Assembly: GCF_000426865.1 (NCBI RefSeq)
Contig: NZ_AUGE01000029.1
Location: forward strand, 1-46,269
Source: Citrifermentans bremense R1
Lineage (GTDB): Bacteria > Desulfobacterota > Desulfuromonadia > Geobacterales > Geobacteraceae
Reading direction: 5' to 3'
DNA: 46,269 nt
Shown here: positions 17,165 through 25,305 of the stretch, piece by piece
Numbering within the stretch: the stretch's first letter is position 1
How the letters are laid out: each line of letters begins with the position of its first letter
Made by a program: the position numbers and the translations under genes
The notes under the pieces: model-generated
Seen by the model: the letters and a program-made list of their open reading frames with translations, nothing else
What the model was told of the DNA's origin: nothing
The model's database searches: none

Positions 17165-17407
17165 ATGAGTAAAAACGTACATCATGGACATCAACGTCAT
17201 ATATCCATCCCCGCGCAAGCGGAAATTCATCCGCAGCAACAAAGCTATGCGGGAGCGGACTTGACCCCGGGCAGGGACCCCGCTGAAGGCCCTGACATCG
17301 AGTTTTCGTCGCCGATTCATGAGAGATGGGCGCAGGACACCTTCGATCGCGATCCCGCCGAAGGGCCGAACCTGGCGGCACCAGCAAAGGCCGGCAGAGC
17401 ACGATGA
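17165..17407 (+). CDS. Small hypothetical protein with internal DPAEGP repeat
   Basis: 80 aa with GAGGGGG 8 nt before the ATG. The sequence is polar, His/Gln-rich at the N-terminus (KNVHHGHQRH) and carries two copies of (G/D)RDPAEGP, near residues 36-43 and 60-67. No signal peptide or helix; it is probably disordered. Family unknown. A terminator follows, so it is a free-standing gene with its own hairpin leader. Confidence 0.65.
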   Translation: MSKNVHHGHQRHISIPAQAEIHPQQQSYAGADLTPGRDPAEGPDIEFSSPIHERWAQDTFDRDPAEGPNLAAPAKAGRAR

Positions 17408-17441
17408 GAAGCGTAAAAAGCAAAGGGTGACAAAGGCAAAG

Positions 17442-17472
17442 GAGCTGACGGTATGAACCGCCGGCTCTTTTT
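17442..17472 (+). terminator. Rho-independent terminator
   Basis: GAGCTGACGGT (17442-17452) pairs with ACCGCCGGCTC (17457-17467), with two non-Watson-Crick positions, around ATGA, then TTTTT. Confidence 0.75.
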
Positions 17473-17607
17473 GTATTTACCCCAATCCTTTCTCTTTGAA
17501 GGAAGAAATAGTACAGCCACGGCCACGGACGGGTAGGCAACGAAGCTGCTTGTGTTATCCTGTTGCAAGTTTGGGAGCCAAACAAGAGCAGCAAAAGGAG
17601 CGCATCG

Positions 17608-18819
17608 ATGGCAAAAGAAGGTTCGCTATGGCCGAGGGGAGTCCTGCCCAAGACGAAGTTGAGTATTGCAATTGCAACAATGGCAAGGTGGCTTAGCCTC
17701 TGCTTACTCACAATCTCGATCTGCATCGGATGTGCGCATAAGCAAACTCTGCAGCCGGACCGGCTTAAGACAGTCCAGGCCCGGCCGAAGACAGTCCCGG
17801 ACCGGCTGAAGACCGTCGCCACCTTCAAGGGAGTACAGGTCACCGGGGTTACCTCGACCAATACCGGTCGGCTTTTCGCAAACTTCCCACGGTGGCGCGA
17901 AGGGGTCCCCTTCTCCGTAGTGGAAGTGTCGCCTGACGGCTCTTTTAAACCTTACCCGGACACGGAGTGGAACCGGTGGGAAGGGTACCCGCAGCCCAAC
18001 CGTTTCACATGCGTGCAATCGGTGGTGGCGCACGGCGACTCTCTCTACGTGCTTGACCCAAGCAATCCGCAGTTCGCAGGCGTGGTCGGCTCGGCAAAAC
18101 TTTTCGTCTTCGATCTGAAGACGAACCAATTGAAGCGCTGGTACGAGTTCGACAGCGGAGTCGCCCCGCAAAGATCCTATCTCAACGACCTGCGCATCGA
18201 CGATGCCGCCGGCAAGATCTATATCACCGACTCAGGCCTTGGGGCCATCGTCGTTGTCGACATCGCGACAGGCAACACCCGCCGAGTTCTGGCGCAACAC
18301 CCTTCCACGAAGGCCGAGGAGATCACGCTCAGGATCGACGGCAAGGAGTTCCTGCGCAACGGCAGACCTCCTCGCATCCATGCCGACGGGATCGAACTCG
18401 ACCGCAAAAACGGATACCTCTACTACCACGCCCTCACCGGCTACCACCTCTACCGGGTCCCCACCAAGGCGCTCGTGGCAGCATTTTACGATCCGAAGCA
18501 GGAACCCGCCCTTGAGGCGAAGGTGGAAGACCTGGGAAAGACTCCCGCTCCCGACGGGATGATGTTCGATGCGGAGGGGAACCTCTATCTGGGCGATTTG
18601 GAGCACGATGCCGTCGTCTACCGCACTCCGGCCGGCGAGATACTGACGCTGGTCCAGGACCCGCGCATTCGCTGGGCCGACACCTTCACCATCGATCCAA
18701 ACGACTCCCTCATCTTCACGGCATCCAGGATTCACCAAGTACCGCAAAACGGCGGGATAGACGACATGGAGTTCCCCATCTATTCTCTGCAGTTGCCTCA
18801 CTCCGCCGCGCCTCAATAA
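17608..18819 (+). CDS. Yellow/major royal jelly family lipoprotein (beta-propeller)
   Basis: 403 aa. ATG 17608 is chosen for AAAGGAG 7 nt upstream; a later ATG at 17680 would give a more compact signal. A lipobox-like ICIGC places the lipidated Cys at residue 42. A short linker with the near-repeat DRLKTV...RPKTV...DRLKTV leads into a propeller domain resembling the bacterial major-royal-jelly/yellow family: LYVLDPSNPQFAG, IYITDSGLGAIVVVD, HADGIELDRKNGYLYYHAL, PDGMMFDAEGNLYLGDLE, and RWADTF near the end. Relatives include dopachrome-converting and lactonase-like proteins, but catalysis is unproven. Periplasmic or outer-membrane-anchored. Confidence 0.85.
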   Translation: MAKEGSLWPRGVLPKTKLSIAIATMARWLSLCLLTISICIGCAHKQTLQPDRLKTVQARPKTVPDRLKTVATFKGVQVTGVTSTNTGRLFANFPRWREGVPFSVVEVSPDGSFKPYPDTEWNRWEGYPQPNRFTCVQSVVAHGDSLYVLDPSNPQFAGVVGSAKLFVFDLKTNQLKRWYEFDSGVAPQRSYLNDLRIDDAAGKIYITDSGLGAIVVVDIATGNTRRVLAQHPSTKAEEITLRIDGKEFLRNGRPPRIHADGIELDRKNGYLYYHALTGYHLYRVPTKALVAAFYDPKQEPALEAKVEDLGKTPAPDGMMFDAEGNLYLGDLEHDAVVYRTPAGEILTLVQDPRIRWADTFTIDPNDSLIFTASRIHQVPQNGGIDDMEFPIYSLQLPHSAAPQ

Positions 18820-18821
18820 AT

Positions 18822-18880
18822 CCAGGGGGGACGAAATCCAGGGGGACAGGCACCTTGCGGAGCCAGTCCCCCTATTAGGC
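18822..18880. repeat. Hairpin repeat, possible terminator
   Basis: AGGGGGAC near 18850 pairs with GTCCCCCT near 18867-18874, with an inner AGGC/GCC arm, and a related CCAGGGGGGAC lies just upstream. It separates two convergent genes. A T-run is missing. Confidence 0.45.
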
Positions 18881-18892
18881 AGCCCCGGCCGT

Positions 18893-19903
18893 TCAGAAGC
18901 GGTGGCTGAGTCCCAGGTGAAGCGCCACATCGGGAGACGCCTCGACATTGAGATCCTCGGCCAAGGCGATATCCAACGCGGTAGCCGGTGAGAAGGCATA
19001 GGTGCCGCCGAACAACAAGACCACAGCCGGGGACGTCAAAGGCTTCATGTCGCTGTCGCTATAGAAGGGAGTGTGGGAAGAGAACTCCACCTTGAGGGCG
19101 AACTTTTCCATCGGGGACCACCCTGCGCCCAGACTGCCAAACCCTACCAGATTCTCCCGCTGATCTTTCAGCACCTGCCCGTCGGTCATTGCCATACCAC
19201 CCAGCGCCCCGAAAACGGTCGCATGTCCCCAAGAGAGAGCATAATCGCTGCTTCCGCTCAGCCAGAGGGCCAGGTCCGTGCTGCCGCTGCCGGTCAGCCT
19301 GGAGCTGCTGCCGGTGGGGAGCTTGAGACTCGCCCGCAGCGCCACCGCCTTGGGGTTTACGCCCCCGTCATGGTACAACTGCCAGCCGCCAGACACCCTG
19401 ACATCACCGAGGCGGACGGTGGAGTTGTCCATCCTCAGCCGCTCCTGCCCTTTTTTGTCATACTCGAAGAGGAGACGGTCCTCCTTTGTCTCGGTCCGGC
19501 TCCCCTGTGGTAGGCCAAAAAATCTGTGCCACTCCTCGATGAACCCGTCGAATATGCCACCGCTGTAGGCCACCACCGGGACATCCAACCCCAGTTCCAC
19601 CCCCCTGGCGATGCCATAGCGTAGCGCAAGCGTCATCCGCTCGCTCTCACCGTCAAGGATCAATTTTTCCTGCGCCGTCTCCCAGTCATAGGAAGTGTTC
19701 GCAACATCCAGGGAAAGCAGTGCCAAAGCCTTCCCGACGGGCTGAACGGTAGCACTTTCAGCTGAAGGGAGTCCGTAGATCTGGACCAATGGGGATTGAT
19801 TGAAGGTGTAAAAGGGATCGATAACCAGCGGATCGGCATTGACGGGACCTGCCACAGCCCCCACTAAAAACGAGATGGCGATGAGATGCTTTACGTATTG
19901 CAA
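18893..19903 (-). CDS. DUF3187 family outer-envelope protein
   Basis: 336 aa from TTG 19903, chosen because AAGGAGG lies 9 nt upstream and the product then starts with a clean signal peptide (QYVKHLIAISFLVGAVAG, cleaved near VNA); ATG 19924 would place the ribosome-binding site inside the gene. The mature protein alternates hydrophobic and polar residues, with aromatic-ended strands and a final HLGLSHRF ending in Phe, as in outer-membrane beta-barrels. NQSPLVQIYGLPS at the N-terminus and LKLPTGSSSRLTGSGSTD are typical of DUF3187 proteins. Function unknown. Confidence 0.85.
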   Translation of the reverse strand: MQYVKHLIAISFLVGAVAGPVNADPLVIDPFYTFNQSPLVQIYGLPSAESATVQPVGKALALLSLDVANTSYDWETAQEKLILDGESERMTLALRYGIARGVELGLDVPVVAYSGGIFDGFIEEWHRFFGLPQGSRTETKEDRLLFEYDKKGQERLRMDNSTVRLGDVRVSGGWQLYHDGGVNPKAVALRASLKLPTGSSSRLTGSGSTDLALWLSGSSDYALSWGHATVFGALGGMAMTDGQVLKDQRENLVGFGSLGAGWSPMEKFALKVEFSSHTPFYSDSDMKPLTSPAVVLLFGGTYAFSPATALDIALAEDLNVEASPDVALHLGLSHRF

Positions 19904-20002
19904 TAGACATTCCCTCCTTTCCATGAATTCATAGGCTCAGCCAGCAAGCCACACACAAGGTACACGAACCGGCACCGGCAAAACAATGAAAAGTGCCGGA
20001 TG

Positions 20003-20938
20003 TTACTTGGAAAACAGATCCTGCAGCCGCTTTGGTTCCTCCCCCAACCATTGCGGGTTAGTTGCGGTCCCGTCGAACAACGAGGTGGTCTTGAACGGCT
20101 CGTAATATCCAGTCATGGCGGCTTCGGCAGTACGAGCCAGCAGGTCGCCCACCTCAGCACCGTTGAGCGGCCGGAAGGACTCAACGGCTTGGGTCACCTG
20201 GTCCAGAATTTCCATGCTGTCGATGCCGGTTATCACGACTGAAGTGGGAAGAGTGAGCGCGTAATGAAGGCATTCGATGGCGGTAACGGTGCCGGACTTT
20301 AGCAGGATGCCGTTGGCCATCGACTTCATGCCGAGCACGCCGATCTTCTCCTTGACCAGCTCCGGAAGCACAAGCTTCTCGAAACTGCGAAAATGCGCGT
20401 CCATGACGTTGAGAGGCATCTGCACCGCGTCGAACCGGAAGTCATGCTCACCCGCGACTTTTAGCATGTGCAGATGAATCTGGGGGTCCTTGTGACCCGT
20501 GAAGCCAATGTAGCGGATCTTCCCCGCTGTTCGCGCCTCCAAAAGCGCCTGGTTCGCCCCCTCCTCGTCGAAGATGCGGTGAGGGTCCTCGAAACGGAGC
20601 ACCTCGTGGTGCTGGACCAGGTCGATCATATCCACCTGGAGCCTTTTCAAGGACTGGTCGAGTTGCCGGGCAGCCTCCTTCTTGGACCGGCCATCGATCT
20701 TCGTCATGAGGAAGACCTTGTCGCGATAGCCGTCTCTTAGGGCCCGTCCCATGCGGGTCTCGCTGACGCCATCGCTGTAATCCCAGCAGTTGTCCATAAA
20801 GTTGACGCCCCGGTCGATGGCGCTGCGGACGATGCGGACGCTCTCTCCCTCAGAAACCTGGGGAAGCCCCAGGTGCCAGCCGCCTATTCCTATGGCAGAT
20901 ACCTTCTCGTAGGTGCTGCCCAAAGTGCGATAGATCAT
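20003..20938 (-). CDS. Aldo/keto reductase
   Basis: 311 aa from ATG 20938 (GGAGGAGCC upstream). A TIM-barrel NADPH-dependent oxidoreductase for small carbonyl compounds. The catalytic tetrad is readable: Asp in NFMDNCWD, Tyr in DYSDG, Lys in FLMTKIDG and His in LVQHHEV; RYIGFTGHKDP carries the strand that follows. The C-terminal part (ESFRPLNGAEVGDLLAR) is shorter than in fungal members. It lacks the CxxC ferredoxin tail of some anaerobe relatives. Substrate unknown; single gene. Confidence 0.9.
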   Translation of the reverse strand: MIYRTLGSTYEKVSAIGIGGWHLGLPQVSEGESVRIVRSAIDRGVNFMDNCWDYSDGVSETRMGRALRDGYRDKVFLMTKIDGRSKKEAARQLDQSLKRLQVDMIDLVQHHEVLRFEDPHRIFDEEGANQALLEARTAGKIRYIGFTGHKDPQIHLHMLKVAGEHDFRFDAVQMPLNVMDAHFRSFEKLVLPELVKEKIGVLGMKSMANGILLKSGTVTAIECLHYALTLPTSVVITGIDSMEILDQVTQAVESFRPLNGAEVGDLLARTAEAAMTGYYEPFKTTSLFDGTATNPQWLGEEPKRLQDLFSK

Positions 20939-21169
20939 GGCTCCTCCAATGCTTACTGGGGCTGATAGATACTGTGCCCAACCCACCCGTAATTCTACAC
21001 ACTTTAAGCCATGAGGCTATGGAGCCTAATTGTCAGGAGTGGTAGACATAGGCGCGCGTAAACCGGTTATGAACAGATTATGCACGCTCTGGCGAAGGGT
21101 CTGCTTTACGATGAAAGATGAAGAAGAGAAGGAACAATTGGGGAGTATCGCAGATGGGGAGTCTACTGG

Positions 21170-21206
21170 CGCGAGCTTCCCTGGAGTTGCGGCAGGGAAG
21201 CTCGCG
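21170..21206 (-). terminator. Perfect 14-bp hairpin after the DUF4337 gene
   Basis: CGCGAGCTTCCCTG (21170-21183) pairs with CAGGGAAGCTCGCG (21193-21206). It sits 19 bp past the stop of the minus-strand gene. There is no T-run, so it may protect the mRNA end rather than terminate. Confidence 0.5.
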
Positions 21207-21224
21207 TAGATAGAAAGCTATGAG

Positions 21225-21746
21225 CTACATAAACAACCAGAAACCATTGGCGAACTGTACTAGACCGCAGATGCCGACTGCCATGCCTGCAACCCAGACC
21301 CACTGCTTCTTTAAAAGCGCGGCAACGGATGAAAGCAGTATAGCGATTTGCAGGAAGATCACAGCCACCCCGAATGGGCGGCCATGCCGTAGAACCTCGT
21401 CCCGTTCTTTTTCCAACAGTTGGGCGCGCTCCTGGATCTTACCCTTCTCTTTTTCATACTTGGCAATGCGGTCATTGCACGCCTTCAGTCTCGCGGCAAG
21501 CTCGGCGCCGCCGCCCCGGTTCCCCTCCCGTTCCAGTTGGCCCCGCTCGTTCTCTGCCAGGGCCTCCTTTATGCTCTTGGCCTGAAAGAAGGCCCACTGG
21601 TCCGAGGCCTGGTTCTGCATGAGCACAGACCTCGTCGAATACCCGCCTCCTTTAAAGGTGGACAGCGTTGCACAGACGGCGATCACCACGGTGCTAAGAG
21701 CCAGATAATTCAGCCACGGTTCTTTCTTCGGTTCTTCTTGCCCCAC
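21225..21746 (-). CDS. DUF4337 membrane protein
   Basis: 173 aa from GTG 21746, preferred because GGAGG lies 7 nt upstream; longer starts at 21770 and 21830 would bury it. One N-terminal helix (YLALSTVVIAVCATLSTF), a long charged coiled-coil (about 50-125, with an EREGNRGGGAELAARL break) and two C-terminal helices (FGVAVIFLQIAILLSSVAALL and WVAGMAVGICGLVQFA). This is the DUF4337 layout; function unknown. An 8-bp inverted repeat AACGGCGC/GCGCCGTT (21762-21780) lies in the leader. Confidence 0.82.
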   Translation of the reverse strand: MGQEEPKKEPWLNYLALSTVVIAVCATLSTFKGGGYSTRSVLMQNQASDQWAFFQAKSIKEALAENERGQLEREGNRGGGAELAARLKACNDRIAKYEKEKGKIQERAQLLEKERDEVLRHGRPFGVAVIFLQIAILLSSVAALLKKQWVWVAGMAVGICGLVQFANGFWLFM

Positions 21747-22093
21747 CCAGCTACCTCCACAACGGCGCATTGCGCCGTTTAATTTTCTGCGACGACAAGG
21801 AGGATAGCTTAACCACGCGGGGTTTTCCATGCCATTTTGGCTAATTAAAGGCAGTGGAGCATACCGGCGAGGCTGCGAGTGAGCTCACGCGGCTATGCAG
21901 CCGACGCTGAAGTCTTCAGCCGTTTTTTTACATTGAATGCGGACGCCGCGTGACATGCTCCGCCGTCGCCGGCCTGAGCTTCACATAGATTTTCTTCACT
22001 GCGACTACACTTAACATTCCATCTTCTGTTATAATGTATGGCAGGTGGTGACATAAACATTCGCTTCTTTCTCTGGCAAAAGGAGGACAAGTG

Positions 22094-22579
22094 ATGAACG
22101 TATTCGATTGTGCTATCAAAAGAGAAGAGGACACTAGGACTTACTTTATGGGGCTCGTTGAAAAGGCGACCGATTCAGAGTTGAAGATCCTTTTCTCAAT
22201 GCTGGCCGGCTGCGAGGATGAACATAGGAAGAGACTGCTGGACCTCAAGAAGGGTATGGAGAGCAAGACGACAGTGCTCGCAGACCTCGACGTTTCAGTC
22301 TGCAGCTACCGCCCCTTCCTTACTCAGAGCGAGCTGCTTGAGGAAAAGGACAAGGATCCGGACCTGTATCTGTTCACCGTTAAAAAGGAGGAGCAGGACA
22401 TCAGCTTTTATCAAGAACTGGCAGCAAGGGCCGGGGACGAACAGACCCGCAAGAGCCTGCTCATGCTGGCAGACGAGGAACGCCGTCACCTGGAACGGAT
22501 GGAGGAAATTTATGCCTTCGTGGAGACTCCAAGGACGTACCTGGAAAACGGTGAATTCAGCAATCTGAGAACACTGTAG
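22094..22579 (+). CDS. Ferritin-like/rubrerythrin-family protein
   Basis: 161 aa from ATG 22094 (AGGAGG upstream). A four-helix ferritin-like domain with diiron-type motifs: E near residue 13, EDEHRKRL in helix 2, KKEEQDISFYQEL in helix 3 and ADEERRHLERM in helix 4. It lacks the rubredoxin-like Cys4 domain of full rubrerythrin. Relatives handle peroxide or iron in anaerobes. Single gene with its own terminator. Confidence 0.87.
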   Translation: MNVFDCAIKREEDTRTYFMGLVEKATDSELKILFSMLAGCEDEHRKRLLDLKKGMESKTTVLADLDVSVCSYRPFLTQSELLEEKDKDPDLYLFTVKKEEQDISFYQELAARAGDEQTRKSLLMLADEERRHLERMEEIYAFVETPRTYLENGEFSNLRTL

Positions 22580-22600
22580 TTTAAACAACCACTTCAACTG

Positions 22601-22630
22601 AAAAAGCCCGCACTAGGCGGGCTTTTTTTT
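22601..22630. terminator. Bidirectional rho-independent terminator
   Basis: GCCCGC (22606-22611) pairs with GCGGGC (22617-22622), flanked by A5 on the left and T8 on the right. It can serve both the ferritin-like gene (+) and the hypothetical gene at 22653 (-). Confidence 0.88.
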
Positions 22631-22652
22631 CATTCATGCAGCGTAAGGGAAT

Positions 22653-22925
22653 TCAAGGTTCTTCGGCCAAAGCGTCGTCATAGGCGCTGTCGGGATCGAA
22701 TTCGGGCCGCAGGTAGCACTCCAGTTCGTCGAAGAGACGGTCGGTGGTCAGTTTCACAGCCATCAGGGTATCCAGCTCAAAGGTGATGCCGTGCTGCATG
22801 AAGCCCGCGTGCATCCGGTCCACCAGCCCCTTCAATTGTTGGATAGAGCAGTAAGTGTCCCTCAGCATCTGGTAATTGCTCTCTCCCAGTTCCTGCAACC
22901 GCTCGTCCCTCAGTTCGGTAGTCAT
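22653..22925 (-). CDS. Small conserved-looking hypothetical protein
   Basis: 90 aa from ATG 22925 (GGGAGGG 5 nt upstream). Predominantly helical and acidic at the C-terminus, with one central Cys (SIQQLKGL preceded by YC). No membrane helix or known motif. It follows the small ferredoxin by 28 bp and is probably the last gene of that transcript. Confidence 0.65.
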   Translation of the reverse strand: MTTELRDERLQELGESNYQMLRDTYCSIQQLKGLVDRMHAGFMQHGITFELDTLMAVKLTTDRLFDELECYLRPEFDPDSAYDDALAEEP

Positions 22926-22953
22926 CGCCACCCTCCCCCGGGCGCTCCCAAAA

Positions 22954-23142
22954 CTAGCGCCAGTGTATGCAATTCACGGGACAGCTGTCTATCGCCTCTT
23001 GGATCTTTGCCTCTCCCGCGCTGTTTTGGTCAAAAACCTCCGATACCCCTGCATCGTTCAAGCGGAACACCTCCGGGACTATGCTCATACAGAGCCCGCA
23101 CCCGATACATACCTGCTGGTCTACGTATACTTCCGCTGCCAT
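22954..23142 (-). CDS. Small [4Fe-4S] ferredoxin
   Basis: 62 aa with GGGAAGGGAG before the ATG. One cluster is expected: Cys in CIGCGLC near residues 12-18 and the fourth Cys in SCPVNCIHW near the C-terminus, the Fer4_13/15-type monocluster pattern seen in Thermotoga and Desulfovibrio ferredoxins. It is a low-potential electron carrier in the cytosol. It is separated from the DUF1540 gene by about 160 bp, in the same direction as hgcAB. Confidence 0.9.
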   Translation of the reverse strand: MAAEVYVDQQVCIGCGLCMSIVPEVFRLNDAGVSEVFDQNSAGEAKIQEAIDSCPVNCIHWR

Positions 23143-23304
23143 CGTTATTCTCCCTTCCCCACCTGAATTACCTGCGACATGAAGATGATGATACCTGACT
23201 CAGCGCGAATGTCGATTGCTGCGGTCGGTGACGCGCAGCCTGGAAGAAGGGATGCGGGAAGGGGGCGAACCTGGTTTGGTGGGTCGCGGTGGAGTTGGTG
23301 GCGG

Positions 23305-23601
23305 TTATTTGGGCTTGTAGGTGAAGCAGTCCGGATGGGACTCGTGCACGCCGACATCAACGCTTTGCGCGGTGCATTCGAGGGACTGGTTGTAACTGCA
23401 ATTCTCGACCTTGCAGGCGCCAATGCCACCTTGGACGTCCATCACGCCGCCCTTTTGGTTGCTGTGCATGTAGGTATCGCAATTAGGACAAGTGTCGCCG
23501 GGACCACCGACCGTTATGGCCATAGTGTGGCAGGAATTATGTTTGTTGTATGAGCAATCCGTGACGTTGCAGGATGCTATTTTGACCATGGGTTTATCCA
23601 T
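23305..23601 (-). CDS. Cys-rich DUF1540 protein
   Basis: 98 aa from ATG 23601 (GGAGAGG upstream). Two DUF1540-like units: CNVTDCSYNKHNSCH...CPNCDTY, then CKVENCSYNQSLECTA...DCFTY. With nine Cys and several His it is probably a metal (zinc-type) binder. Function of the family is unknown. It lies 168 bp downstream of hgcB in the same orientation, so it may be co-expressed with the mercury methylation genes, although this spacing alone does not show it. Confidence 0.87.
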   Translation of the reverse strand: MDKPMVKIASCNVTDCSYNKHNSCHTMAITVGGPGDTCPNCDTYMHSNQKGGVMDVQGGIGACKVENCSYNQSLECTAQSVDVGVHESHPDCFTYKPK

Positions 23602-23769
23602 TGTTTCCTCTCCTTTTTTCGCCGCCCCCTTCACGCATTAGGAATGTTTAACAGTTTTGAAGGGATAGTCAAGAATTGCAGACGTTAGCGAAAACGCTGC
23701 CGGCAAAGGGAAAAACATGTTAATCCGTATATTTGCATCGAAAGAATGGCCAAGGCCGCAGCGGGCGAG

Positions 23770-24063
23770 CTAGCCGCAGCAGCCGCTGCCGGTGAAGCCG
23801 GGAATCCTCTTCTCCCTGAGCCACTCGTTGATGAGGCCGCTGGCGCACCCCACCCCGGCATCGACGTTTATGGCCGCGGCAGGGCAGTTGAGAGCACAAG
23901 CCCCGCACTCCATGCAGGCTTCCCGGTCCGCCAACAAGGCCCGCTTTTCTTCCAGCTGAAACACCTGGTGCGGACAAACCTCGATGCATCTGCCGCACCC
24001 GACGCAAAGCTCCCGGTTCAACTCCAGCGTCGCCACCCCTTCTAGATACCTGAATCCCTTCAT
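23770..24063 (-). CDS. hgcB: Mercury methylation ferredoxin HgcB
   Basis: 97 aa with GGAG 8 nt before the ATG; it begins 13 bp after the hgcA stop. Two [4Fe-4S] motifs, CVGCGRCIEVCP (about 20-31) and CMECGACALNCP (about 50-61), are followed by the features that set HgcB apart from ordinary ferredoxins: a single conserved Cys in GVGCASG (near 73) and a C-terminal Cys pair in GSGCCG. In the known system HgcB reduces the corrinoid of HgcA to Co(I) for another methyl transfer, and its extra cysteines are implicated in handling Hg(II). The adjacent hgcA makes the call firm. Confidence 0.96.
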   Translation of the reverse strand: MKGFRYLEGVATLELNRELCVGCGRCIEVCPHQVFQLEEKRALLADREACMECGACALNCPAAAINVDAGVGCASGLINEWLREKRIPGFTGSGCCG

Positions 24064-24076
24064 ACGTTTTTCTCCA

Positions 24077-25231
24077 TCATGAGAGCATTCGTCCCACGGT
24101 CACGAGGAGCAGCGCGGCCAAAATCGCCCCCCCCAGGACCGGCAGTCCCAGGCGCATCTCCTTCTTCACCCCCGATTTCGAGGTGTAGGTGGTGCAGCCG
24201 GTGAAATTGAGGGTGTAAAAGGAGGTGACGGCGGGAAAGGCGAGGAAAGCCGCCAGCGTCACCGGCAGGCTCCAGCCCTCGCCTCCTGCCGCCAGACGGA
24301 AAAGGAAGGTGTAGACTAGGCCGGCGGCGCCTCCCTTGACGGCGAAGCTTCTGGAGGGGAGCAGCGGAAGGAGCACCGGCGCCGCGGCGACCCCGGTGAA
24401 GACGGCGCCGGCATACCCGGCGACGACGGTCGCGGCCGCCCCGGGACCTGCGGCGAGCCAGGCGGCAAGGTAGAGAATGAGCGCAACCGGAAGGGAAGGT
24501 TTCAGCACCAGGACCAGTTCCACCGGGACCAGCACCAGCCGTTCGTACCAGTTGAAGCTGAGCTCGCGCATGGACGCCGTCGTCCTGCCGCCGTTGTCCA
24601 GGTACTCGGGAAGGTCGTCGGCACGGATGGCGGCATAGGCGACGTCGAAGCCGGAGCGCCGCTTCACCTGGTGGGCCGACACGCCGGGCGCTCCGAGGAT
24701 CGGGAGGATGAGCCTGCGGTGCGAAACCACGCCGGAGAGAGCGGTCGCGGCGACCCGCCGTACCAGTTCGTCGGTGCCGAAGGTCCCCTTCCCAGCCGCG
24801 CACCAGACGTTGATGCCGAAGGTCTCCAGAACGAGGAGCCAGACGTTGCGCCCGGCCAGCGCCTTGCGCACCAGGTCGAAACTCATCTTGTAGTTGGCCG
24901 TGACCACGACCGGCGCTTCCGCGTCCGGCGCCCCGATGGCATAGAGGCCGGCGGGGACCAGGTAATGCATCCGGTTGATCCCCCAGCGCGCCTTGCAAGC
25001 CCCGAGGCGATCGGCTGCGGTCAAGCTGGTGGAAAGCTGCGGCACCTGGCCCTGGCCCGCCGGATACCAGCGTATGAATCCCGGGACCTTGTCGTTCACT
25101 TCTCCGCCGCCGGCGGAGGTACGCGGCCCTCAACAGGGGGGAGCGTCAGGGTCCTGGAAGGCACCCGGGGCGCATCCCGCAGCGGGCATTGGCTTAAGCA
25201 CCGTGATCTTCTTGAACTGGCGCGTCTTCAT
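24077..25231 (-). CDS. hgcA: Mercury methylation corrinoid protein HgcA, probable selenoprotein
   Basis: HgcA transfers a methyl group from its corrinoid to Hg(II), making methylmercury. The conserved part (from about 25099) has a cytosolic corrinoid-binding domain with the diagnostic cap helix NVWCAAGKGTF, whose Cys is the lower cobalt ligand, then GAPGVSAHQVKRRSGF, then about five C-terminal membrane helices. No good start exists at the conserved part: GTG 25099 has GGAG only 2 nt away. The best start is ATG 25231, with AAGGTGG 4 nt upstream. From there the frame is continuous except for TGA at 25130-25132 (codon 34), right after a Cys codon, with a SECIS-like hairpin beyond. Read as selenocysteine the protein is 384 aa, its cap-helix Cys at residue 144. 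The alternative is a 33-aa upstream peptide and a GTG start. Confidence 0.93.
25102..25132 (-). promoter_or_regulatory. In-frame TGA with SECIS-like hairpin in hgcA
   Basis: On the minus strand TGA (25132-25130) is followed by 11 nt, then CTCCGCC, loop GGC, GGCGGAG (25118-25102). The 7-bp stem is perfect, the loop starts with G, and 18 nt separate the TGA from the loop. These values fit the published general bacterial SECIS model: a short stem, G in the first two loop positions, and a loop 16-37 nt after the UGA. High GC content makes chance hairpins common, so this is supportive, not proof. Confidence 0.6.
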
Positions 25232-25305
25232 GGTTCCACCTTTCTCACTTTCACGGCGGTCGGCTCGTATCAGGCAACCGATCAGCTTATCCGGGTTTGC
25301 ATATA

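Noticed and set aside
25097-25099. GTG 25099 as the sole hgcA start
   Set aside because: Ribosome-binding site spacing is too short. I keep it as the alternative to the Sec model, not as the preferred start.
24060-25133. Second long minus-strand frame over hgcA
   Set aside because: It is very Arg/Gly-rich, has no domain, and overlaps hgcA in another frame; the conserved HgcA motifs are in the other frame.
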